From assembly GCA_004296145.1 (NCBI GenBank), contig SEBM01000058.1:1-12167 (forward strand): a stretch of DNA of 12,167 nucleotides, read 5' to 3'. The position numbers and the translations under genes were made by a program. The notes beneath the pieces are model-generated. The model worked only from the letters and a program-made list of their open reading frames with translations, had not been told where the DNA came from and did no database searches. The stretch is from Flavobacterium sp. (GTDB lineage: Bacteria; Bacteroidota; Bacteroidia; Flavobacteriales; Flavobacteriaceae). Below are positions 6,493-12,167 of the stretch, piece after piece. The stretch's first letter is position 1. Every line of letters starts with the position of its first letter.

Positions 6493-7101
6493 ATGCTCAT
6501 TATAGGACTTGCAGGAGGAACAGGAAGTGGAAAAACAACGGTAGTACACCAAATCATGAATGAATTACCAGATACGGAAGTTGGCGTAATTTCTCAGGAT
6601 TCGTACTATAAGGAAACCCATAATTTGTCATTTGACGAAAGAGCATTAATTAATTTTGATCACCCGCGTGCTATTGATTTTGAATTGTTGGTAAAACATT
6701 TAAAAGCATTAAAAGCCGGAGAAACAATTGATCAGCCTGTTTATTCTTTTATACAACATAACAGAACTGATGATACTGTTTCGACACATCCAAGAAAAGT
6801 GATGATTGTTGAAGGGATTTTAATTTTGACAAATCCGGAGTTACGTGAACTTTTTGATATTAAAATCTTTGTTCACGCCGATTCTGACGAAAGATTAATT
6901 CGTCGTTTAAAAAGAGATATTTCAGAACGCGGACGTGATATCGACGAGGTTTTAAACCGTTACCAAAACACGTTAAAACCTATGCATGAGCAATTTATAG
7001 AGCCTTCAAAAGCTTTTGCCGATATTATAATCCCGAATGACAAATACAATACAGTTGCTATCGATGTTGTTCGCGCCGTAATTAATCAGAGAATTTCATA
7101 A
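6493..7101 (+). CDS. udk: Uridine kinase (uridine/cytidine kinase)
   Basis: A 202-residue P-loop kinase, the normal bacterial Udk length. It phosphorylates uridine and cytidine to UMP and CMP in pyrimidine salvage in the cytoplasm. Walker A is GGTGSGKT at 8-15. SQDSYYK follows with Asp36 at the catalytic-base position of this family. NFDHPRAIDFELL (54-66) is the nucleoside-binding block. VEGILIL is the Walker-B-like strand, and RRLKRDISERGRD (137-149) is the arginine-rich lid over the phosphates. The start ATG follows a promoter candidate by about 25 bases. The next gene is 154 bases away, with a palindromic element between them, so cotranscription with divIC-mutAB is possible but not certain. 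Confidence 0.96.
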   Translation: MLIIGLAGGTGSGKTTVVHQIMNELPDTEVGVISQDSYYKETHNLSFDERALINFDHPRAIDFELLVKHLKALKAGETIDQPVYSFIQHNRTDDTVSTHPRKVMIVEGILILTNPELRELFDIKIFVHADSDERLIRRLKRDISERGRDIDEVLNRYQNTLKPMHEQFIEPSKAFADIIIPNDKYNTVAIDVVRAVINQRIS

Positions 7102-7131
7102 TTTTTATTGTAAATTTAGTCCATAAAAATT

Positions 7132-7217
7132 AGGAGCTGTTCCCGTTTTCGCCTTTATCTTTTTATGGCCTCGTTAAGAAACGAGACCATAAAAAGGATA
7201 CCCGCTCTACCAGGGCT
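7132..7217. repeat. Palindromic intergenic element with long hairpin, probable dispersed repeat
   Basis: The core is a long hairpin: ctttttatgg (7159-7168) pairs perfectly with ccataaaaag (7187-7196). After a C/A mismatch, ctcgtt (7170-7175) pairs with aacgag (7180-7185) around the loop aaga. Flanks are unusually GC-rich for intergenic DNA here: aggagctgttcccg (7132-7145) on the left and acccgctctaccagggct (7200-7217) on the right, containing complementary gagc/gctc and ccc/ggg. No T-run follows, so it is not a simple terminator. From memory, similar units (gagctgttTcccg... hairpin ...ggatgccgct...agggcta) recur between genes in Flavobacterium; I cannot verify this here. No transposase or target duplication is visible. 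Confidence 0.6.
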
Positions 7218-7255
7218 AAAAAACGAATCCGTTATAAAAGATATAATTGTGCATT

Positions 7256-7597
7256 ATGAAATTTAAGATAACAAATCCATACAAAAACAAATCCTGGTTT
7301 AAATTCCTTGGCAATAAATATGTCTGGGTTTTGCTGTTTTTTGTAGTGTGGATGTTATTTTTAGACAATTATTCTTATTTTGATCATCGTTTTTTAGACA
7401 ACCAGATCAATGAACTTCAGGATAATAAAACATATTATCAGGAAGAAATCAAAAAAGATCAGGAACAGATTAAACAGCTTAAAAATCCTGAACAAATTGA
7501 AAAATATGCCCGTGAAAAGTACTTTATGAAAAAAGACAGCGAAGACATATACATCATTAAATTTGAAGGAGATACCATCGAAGACACAAAAGAATAA
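7256..7597 (+). CDS. Septum formation initiator family protein (FtsB/DivIC-like)
   Basis: A 113-residue bitopic membrane protein of the FtsB/DivIC family, which joins FtsL and FtsQ/DivIB at the division site and helps activate septal peptidoglycan synthesis. The start is placed at ATG 7256; an in-frame TTG at 7247 would add three residues with no benefit. After a short basic cytoplasmic segment, one hydrophobic helix spans about 22-36 (YVWVLLFFVVWMLFL). A polar coiled-coil follows, about 45-76, rich in Q, E, K and N with spaced I/L. The conserved family tail NPEQIEKYAREKYFMKK at 77-93 and an acidic end complete it. Topology would be N-in, C-out. mutA starts 17 bases after its stop, so a division gene appears transcriptionally joined to the methylmalonyl-CoA mutase genes. 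Confidence 0.9.
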   Translation: MKFKITNPYKNKSWFKFLGNKYVWVLLFFVVWMLFLDNYSYFDHRFLDNQINELQDNKTYYQEEIKKDQEQIKQLKNPEQIEKYAREKYFMKKDSEDIYIIKFEGDTIEDTKE

Positions 7598-7614
7598 ACA
7601 GAAAAAAGCAACAA

Positions 7615-8979
7615 ATGTCTACTACCCTATTCGACGATTTTAACCCGGTTTCATCCAAACAATGGAAACAAAAAATTCAGTTTGAATTGGATGGAGCTGA
7701 TTATAATGAAACTGTAATCTGGAATTCTCCTGAAGATATTCAGGTAAAACCTTTTTATCACAGAGATGAATTCTCTAAAGCTGCTGATGTAGAAACTAAA
7801 GCTGCAGATTTTAAAATCTGTCAGAACATTTTTGTTTATGACATCGAAAAATCTATTCAGAGAGCTCTTAATACTATTGAAAGAGGCGCAGAAAGTCTTC
7901 GTTTTACTATTGAAAACGAAAAAACTGACGTTCAGAAATTATTAGAAAATCTTCCTTTAGAGAACAGAATCGTTTACTTTAATTTGAAATTTCTCTCAAT
8001 CGATTTCGTAAAACTATTAGACACAATTTCAATACAAAAGAAAAGTACTTTTTATTGCAATTTAGATCCTATTGGTCATTTTGCCAGAGAAGGAAACTGG
8101 TTTACAACATCAGATAAAAATAATTTTGAAACTCTTGAATTTATTTCAAAATCAACTACAAACCTGTCATTATTAAGTATAGATTTAGGTTTATACCAAA
8201 ATGCAGGTGCAAATATCACGCAACAAATCGCTTATAGTTTAGCTCATGCAAATGAATATTTAAATCGTTTGCCTGAAATTCCAAAACAAATTGTCTTTGA
8301 AGTTTCGGTTGGAACAAATTATTTTTTTGAAATCGCTAAACTTCGTGCTTTGCGAATGCTTTTTAAATTAATCGCTGCTGAATATAATCCTGACTTAGAA
8401 TGTCATTTATTGGTTACACCAACCAAACGAAACAAAACTATTTACGATTACAATGTAAATATGCTTCGTACCACTACCGAATCTATGTCAGCAATTCTTG
8501 GTGGCGCAGATGCAGTTGCCAATTTACCTTATGATTCTTTGTATCACAAAGACAATGAATTTGGTGACCGAATTGCGAGAAATCAATTATTGGTTTTAAA
8601 ACATGAAAGTTATTTTGACAAAGTAAATAATCCCGCTGACGGAAGTTATTATATTGAAAACCTAACAATGCAACTGGCAGAAAAAAGTCTGACATTATTT
8701 AAGGATATTGAATCAAATGGTGGTTTTCTGAAACTTTTAAACGACGGAACAATCAAAAAGAAAATTCAGGAAAGTGCTAATAAAGAGCAGGAATTGTTTG
8801 ATTCTAAAAAAGAAGTTTTATTAGGAACAAACAAATATCCAAACAAAGAAGATAAAATGAAACATGATTTAGAATTGTTTCCTTTTGTAAAAATAAAACC
8901 AAGAAAAACATTAATTACACCCATAATTGAAAAAAGATTAGCTGAAAAAATAGAGCAGGAACGTCTTGAATTAGAATAA
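7615..8979 (+). CDS. mutA: Methylmalonyl-CoA mutase small (beta) subunit, B12-domain-less
   Basis: A 454-residue MutA, the non-catalytic partner of MutB in the heterodimeric adenosylcobalamin enzyme. The N-terminus has the family opening (FNPVSSKQWKQKIQFELDGADY, then WNSPEDIQVKPFYHRDE), and the TIM-barrel half includes LRALRMLFKLIAAEYNP, ILGGADAVANLPYD and the DRIARNQLLVLKHESYFDKVNNPADGSYYIENLT block that matches the barrel of MutB. The protein stops near residue 454 after an acidic-basic helix (RLAEKIEQERLELE). Actinobacterial MutA is over 600 residues and keeps a degenerate cobalamin-binding domain; here that domain is absent, with no stop-interrupted remnant in the 43 bases before mutB. 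The reading frame is intact, so this is a natural short form, not a pseudogene. Confidence 0.95.
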   Translation: MSTTLFDDFNPVSSKQWKQKIQFELDGADYNETVIWNSPEDIQVKPFYHRDEFSKAADVETKAADFKICQNIFVYDIEKSIQRALNTIERGAESLRFTIENEKTDVQKLLENLPLENRIVYFNLKFLSIDFVKLLDTISIQKKSTFYCNLDPIGHFAREGNWFTTSDKNNFETLEFISKSTTNLSLLSIDLGLYQNAGANITQQIAYSLAHANEYLNRLPEIPKQIVFEVSVGTNYFFEIAKLRALRMLFKLIAAEYNPDLECHLLVTPTKRNKTIYDYNVNMLRTTTESMSAILGGADAVANLPYDSLYHKDNEFGDRIARNQLLVLKHESYFDKVNNPADGSYYIENLTMQLAEKSLTLFKDIESNGGFLKLLNDGTIKKKIQESANKEQELFDSKKEVLLGTNKYPNKEDKMKHDLELFPFVKIKPRKTLITPIIEKRLAEKIEQERLELE

Positions 8980-9022
8980 TCATTTTTAAAGTAATTAATA
9001 AACTACTCAAAAGAGTATTTCC

Positions 9023-11161
9023 ATGATAAGAAAAGACCTTAAACATATAAAGTTAGAAGCCAAAAGTGAGAAGTTAGAAGTTGATCAAAAAAATCAATTG
9101 CCGACTGACAATTTTATTACTGCTGAAGGAATCGAACTGAAACAAACATATTCTGAAAAAGATCTTGATAACTTAGAATTTCTTGACTTTGGAGCCGGAT
9201 ATGCCCCAAATCTTCGTGGTCCTTACGCTACAATGTACGTGAGACGTCCGTGGACCATTCGTCAATATGCAGGGTTTTCTACTGCAGAAGAGAGTAACGC
9301 TTTTTACAGAAGAAATCTTGCTGCAGGACAAAAAGGATTATCAATAGCTTTTGATTTACCTACGCATCGCGGTTACGATTCTGATCACGAACGTGTTGTG
9401 GGCGATGTTGGTAAAGCGGGAGTTGCGATTGATTCTGTCGAAGATATGAAAGTCCTTTTTGATCAGATTCCACTTGATGAAATGTCTGTTTCTATGACCA
9501 TGAACGGTGCTGTTTTACCCATTATGGCCTTTTATATTGTTGCCGCTGAAGAACAAGGCGTTGCGATTGAAAAACTTTCAGGAACAATACAGAATGATAT
9601 TTTAAAAGAATTCATGGTTCGTAATACCTATATTTATCCGCCAACTCCTTCTATGAAGATTATTGCTGATATTTTTGAATTTACGAGCAAAAAAATGCCA
9701 AAATTCAATTCGATCTCTATTTCAGGATATCATATGCAAGAAGCCGGAGCGACAGCAGATATTGAATTAGCTTATACTTTAGCAGATGGTTTAGAATATA
9801 TCAGAACCGGTCTTTCGACAGGAATGACTATTGATGAATTTGCGCCGCGCCTCTCTTTTTTCTGGGCAATCGGAATGAATCATTTTATGGAAATTGCCAA
9901 AATGAGAGCAGGAAGAATGATTTGGGCAAAACTGATACAGCAATTTAATCCGAAAAGTGATAAGTCATTAGCTTTAAGAACACATTGTCAAACAAGTGGT
10001 TGGAGTTTAACGGAGCAAGATCCCTTTAATAATGTTGCACGTACTTGTATTGAAGCAACCGCTGCAGCATTTGGTGGAACACAGTCTTTACACACCAACG
10101 CATTAGACGAAGCGATTGCTTTGCCAACTGACTTCTCTGCAAGGATTGCGAGAAATACTCAGATTTTTTTACAAGAGGAAACTAAAATAACCAAAACAGT
10201 TGATCCTTGGGCAGGAAGTTACTATGTTGAAAGTCTGACAAATGAAATTGTAGAAAGCACCTGGAAACTGATTGAAGAAGTAGAAGAATTAGGCGGAATG
10301 ACAAAAGCGATCGAAGCCGGAATTCCGAAACTCAGAATCGAAGAAGCTGCTGCCAGAAAACAAGCCAGAATTGACAGTGGTCAGGATATTATTGTTGGTG
10401 TCAATAAATTTAGATTAGAAAAAGAAGATCCGTTGCATATTTTGGATGTTGATAACCAAATGGTTCGTAAACAACAAATAGAGCGACTTGAAGAAATAAA
10501 AGAAAAAAGAAATACTGAAAAAGTAAATCAATCACTTGAAAAATTAATCGTTTGTGCTAAAACCGGACAAGGTAACTTACTTGAAATTGCTGTTGAAGCT
10601 GCAAGAAACAGGGCAACTTTAGGCGAAATCAGTGATGCACTAGAAAGTATTTTCGGAAGATTCAAAGCACAAATTAAATCCTTTAGCGGTGTGTATAGTG
10701 CAGCAATAAAAAACGACGAAAGTTTTGAAAAGGCTAAACAATTAGCCAATACATTTGCAAAACAGGAAGGGCGACGTCCGAGAATTATGATAGCCAAAAT
10801 GGGTCAGGACGGTCACGATCGTGGCGCAAAAGTGGTAGCAACAGGGTATGCAGATGTCGGTTTTGATGTGGATATAGGTCCGCTTTTTCAAACACCTGCC
10901 GAAGCCGCCAAACAAGCTGTTGAAAATGATGTACATATATTAGGTGTTTCCTCTTTGGCTGCAGGGCATAAAACACTAGTTCCTCAGGTAATTGATGAAC
11001 TTAAAAAACATGGCCGTGAAGATATTATGGTTATTGTTGGAGGTGTAATTCCGGCACAGGACTATCAATATTTATTTGATGCCGGCGCGGTTGCCGTTTT
11101 TGGCCCCGGTACAAAAATCAGCGAAGCTGCTATTAAAATTCTTGATATTCTAATTGAATAG
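9023..11161 (+). CDS. mutB: Methylmalonyl-CoA mutase large (alpha, catalytic) subunit
   Basis: A 712-residue catalytic subunit that interconverts (R)-methylmalonyl-CoA and succinyl-CoA using adenosylcobalamin, linking propionate, odd-chain fatty acids and some amino acids to the TCA cycle. The N-terminal TIM barrel shows RGPYATMYVRRPWTIRQYAG, GLSIAFDLPTHRGYDSDHE, MSVSMTMNGAVLP, IQNDILKEFMVRNTYIYPP and SISGYHMQEAGATAD, with His237 at the active-site histidine (His244 of the Propionibacterium enzyme). LRTHCQTSGWSLTEQDP and TQSLHTNALDEAIALPTDFSARIARN follow. The C-terminal cobalamin domain begins near GRRPRIMIAKMGQDGHDRG, with DxHxxG at 596-601 and His598 as the cobalt ligand, then GVSSLAAGH and VIVGGVIP. 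It lies 43 bases after mutA. The extreme N-terminus carries a KLEAKSEKLEVD tract encoded by heptamer-like DNA. No epimerase or MeaB chaperone gene is in the window. Confidence 0.98.
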   Translation: MIRKDLKHIKLEAKSEKLEVDQKNQLPTDNFITAEGIELKQTYSEKDLDNLEFLDFGAGYAPNLRGPYATMYVRRPWTIRQYAGFSTAEESNAFYRRNLAAGQKGLSIAFDLPTHRGYDSDHERVVGDVGKAGVAIDSVEDMKVLFDQIPLDEMSVSMTMNGAVLPIMAFYIVAAEEQGVAIEKLSGTIQNDILKEFMVRNTYIYPPTPSMKIIADIFEFTSKKMPKFNSISISGYHMQEAGATADIELAYTLADGLEYIRTGLSTGMTIDEFAPRLSFFWAIGMNHFMEIAKMRAGRMIWAKLIQQFNPKSDKSLALRTHCQTSGWSLTEQDPFNNVARTCIEATAAAFGGTQSLHTNALDEAIALPTDFSARIARNTQIFLQEETKITKTVDPWAGSYYVESLTNEIVESTWKLIEEVEELGGMTKAIEAGIPKLRIEEAAARKQARIDSGQDIIVGVNKFRLEKEDPLHILDVDNQMVRKQQIERLEEIKEKRNTEKVNQSLEKLIVCAKTGQGNLLEIAVEAARNRATLGEISDALESIFGRFKAQIKSFSGVYSAAIKNDESFEKAKQLANTFAKQEGRRPRIMIAKMGQDGHDRGAKVVATGYADVGFDVDIGPLFQTPAEAAKQAVENDVHILGVSSLAAGHKTLVPQVIDELKKHGREDIMVIVGGVIPAQDYQYLFDAGAVAVFGPGTKISEAAIKILDILIE
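9052..9086. repeat. Degenerate heptamer tract inside the 5' end of mutB
   Basis: Bases 9052-9086 read as five consecutive 7-mers: GTTAGAA, GCCAAAA, GTGAGAA, GTTAGAA, GTTGATC. The first and fourth are identical and the third differs by one base. Three heptamers equal seven codons, giving the peptide repeat KLEAKSE/KLEVD. It sits in the variable N-terminal extension of MutB, before the conserved barrel. Confidence 0.45.
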
Positions 11162-11176
11162 AATAAATTTTATATA

Positions 11177-11213
11177 AAAAGAAAACCTGCTGTAACAGCA
11201 GGTTTTTCTTTTT
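11177..11213. terminator. Bidirectional terminator between mutB and the convergent lysozyme-like gene
   Basis: AAAACCTGCTG (11182-11192) pairs perfectly with CAGCAGGTTTT (11196-11206) around a 3-base loop. The A-rich left flank (11177-11181) and T-rich right flank (TTTTTCTTTTT, 11203-11213) give a U-tract in both directions, so it can end mutB on the + strand and the convergent gene on the - strand. Confidence 0.88.
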
Positions 11214-11217
11214 AGTT

Positions 11218-11865
11218 TTACACTTTGTTTATTGTAGCATTACTATCTGCTTCAATATAAGAAAGATCATAACCTCCAAATGCTCTCAGGTAACTTTTTA
11301 ACGAAGTACCGTAAGCGTCTCTAAAATGTCTGTTTCCTTTGTTTTTAAAGAAGTTTTTTACTGATCCGGCTCCACCAAGATGTGCAGCAGCTAAAATTCC
11401 GGATTCTGTAATTTCAATTCCATCAATAATTTTCCCTTCATACTTTTGAATCTCATAACGCAATATCCATTTGTTTTTAGATAATAACGCAATGAAAGCT
11501 TTTTCTTGTAATGCAGGATCTTTTAAGAAGGCTTTGTCGTTTTGAATACCAATTGCTCTCAATGCTTTAGAACCAAATTGATATTTACCCATGTAACCTA
11601 AGGAATTTACTAATCTGTATTTTCCCTGAGATTCTTTAAAAGCAACTGCTTCTTTAAAACCGATTAAATGATTTCCGGTGTATGGGATATTTAAATTAGT
11701 GTTAGGATAATCATCCTTTTCCTGAGATGGAAGTAAGTATTCAGATCCATCTGTTTTTTCTATTAAAAACCACGGTTTGGTTTTTAGATTAAAGGGTTTA
11801 AAACCCAGGCTCAAAAATGTAATAATAACGATCAAACTCGAGTAAAAGTACCATTTCTTTATCAT
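11218..11865 (-). CDS. Membrane-anchored lysozyme-like (transglycosylase-fold) protein
   Basis: A 215-residue protein read on the minus strand, ATG at 11865. The N-terminus is a signal peptide or signal anchor: basic MIKKW, then a hydrophobic stretch at about 7-21 ending LSLGF, with no lipobox cysteine. After a low-conservation segment to about residue 66, a lysozyme-like domain begins: FKEAVAFKESQGKYRLVNSLGYMGKYQFG (70-98). This has the E-S-xG-x-Y pattern plus GxMGxYQFG found in lytic transglycosylases and goose-type or phage muramidases, so Glu78 is the probable catalytic acid. Residues 150-175 (ITESGILAAAHLGGAGSVKNFF) form the second conserved helix pair, and SLKSYLRAFGGYDLS closes the fold. 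It probably cleaves or binds peptidoglycan in the periplasm. No LysM or SH3 wall-binding domain is seen. The family assignment is by motif, so the exact enzyme class is uncertain. Confidence 0.75.
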   Translation of the reverse strand: MIKKWYFYSSLIVIITFLSLGFKPFNLKTKPWFLIEKTDGSEYLLPSQEKDDYPNTNLNIPYTGNHLIGFKEAVAFKESQGKYRLVNSLGYMGKYQFGSKALRAIGIQNDKAFLKDPALQEKAFIALLSKNKWILRYEIQKYEGKIIDGIEITESGILAAAHLGGAGSVKNFFKNKGNRHFRDAYGTSLKSYLRAFGGYDLSYIEADSNATINKV

Positions 11866-12167
11866 AAATTGTTTTTCTTCAAAACGCTGTCACCTTTTTG
11901 AAATTTCTACGGTGCAAAGATAAGAATTATAAAAATATGCTGTAATTCAGCACTTTAACAATTTAACATAACTTACAAATTTTGCTTTAAGCCCAGTATT
12001 AACAGTAGATACCCAAGTTCTAAATGTCTTTCAAAAACAGATAAAAACAGTCATATTCTGACCCAAAAAAAATGAAATTTATATTAATTTTAAGCAAATT
12101 TAATATAAAAATAAGAATTAGATTACAATTTTAACACTGATTTTTGATTGTTTTCATACTTTAATAT
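11866..12167. other. AT-rich non-coding region at the right end
   Basis: About 300 bases with no supported gene on either strand. It holds the candidate promoter of the minus-strand lysozyme-like gene near 11915-11922. A second minus-strand match, TAAATTTG (complement at 12095-12102) with TTG 23 bases further upstream (12126-12128), may be chance in such AT-rich DNA. No tRNA, clear terminator or long repeat was seen. Confidence 0.6.
11915..11922 (-). promoter_or_regulatory. Candidate -7 element for the lysozyme-like gene
   Basis: On the minus strand this reads TATCTTTG, followed by caccg, a full match to the Bacteroidota -7 consensus TAnnTTTG in its commonest form. It would start transcription near 11908, about 43 bases before the ATG at 11865. 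No good -33 TTG is visible at 17-23 bases, so the call rests on the -7 octamer and its position. Confidence 0.5.

Noticed and set aside
7242..7249. TATAATTG as a promoter for the DivIC-like gene
   Set aside because: One fixed position is wrong and it is only 6 bases from the ATG, which would require an essentially leaderless transcript.
8483..8695. Minus-strand open frame of 70 codons inside mutA
   Set aside because: It is opposite a conserved barrel block and has no start context or motif of its own.
10528..10976. Three overlapping minus-strand open frames inside mutB
   Set aside because: They overlap one another in different frames opposite the cobalamin domain and show no family motifs; these are shadows.
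12095..12128. Second minus-strand promoter (TTG, 23 bases, TAAATTTG)
   Set aside because: It matches the consensus but would give a leader over 200 bases long, and chance matches are likely in this AT-rich stretch.

Overview
The window looks like chromosomal core DNA of a Flavobacterium-like member of the Bacteroidota. The evidence is low GC, few recognisable Shine-Dalgarno sequences, candidate -7 elements of the Bacteroidota type TAnnTTTG, a TonB-C protein with the typical PEFxGG start, and a cobalamin-dependent methylmalonyl-CoA mutase whose small subunit has no B12 domain. Twelve protein genes are supported. Eleven are on the + strand and the last is on the - strand. No tRNA, rRNA, CRISPR array, transposase, phage gene or defence system was seen.

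Layout. (1) 24-428: a hotdog-fold acyl-CoA thioesterase, followed by two hairpins with T-tracts. (2) 633-2537: dnaA and, 9 bases later, a low-molecular-weight protein tyrosine phosphatase, closed by an AT-rich hairpin. (3) 2601-6241: a tightly spaced run of an RsmI-like SAM methyltransferase, a secreted protein with two TonB-C domains, a methionine-type aminotransferase and a 2,4-dienoyl-CoA-reductase-like SDR, ending in a strong terminator at 6294-6327. (4) 6459-11161: a promoter candidate, uridine kinase, a palindromic intergenic element, an FtsB/DivIC-like division protein, then mutA and mutB. (5) A bidirectional terminator at 11177-11213 separates mutB from a convergent lysozyme-like membrane-anchored protein (11218-11865, minus), followed by about 300 bases of AT-rich non-coding DNA.

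How the genes fit together. MutA and MutB form the heterodimer that interconverts succinyl-CoA and methylmalonyl-CoA. The SDR and thioesterase suggest fatty acyl-CoA metabolism nearby. DnaA (initiation), the DivIC-like protein (septation) and the lysozyme-like protein (cell wall) are cell-cycle and envelope functions, but their neighbourhood looks like ordinary conserved gene order rather than one pathway.

I did not find a new multi-gene system. The points most worth checking are non-genic or at domain level: the palindromic element at about 7132-7217, which resembles from memory a dispersed flavobacterial repeat; the long imperfect inverted repeat upstream of udk; a heptamer-periodic tract inside the 5' end of mutB; the duplicated soluble TonB-C protein; and the B12-domain-less MutA.
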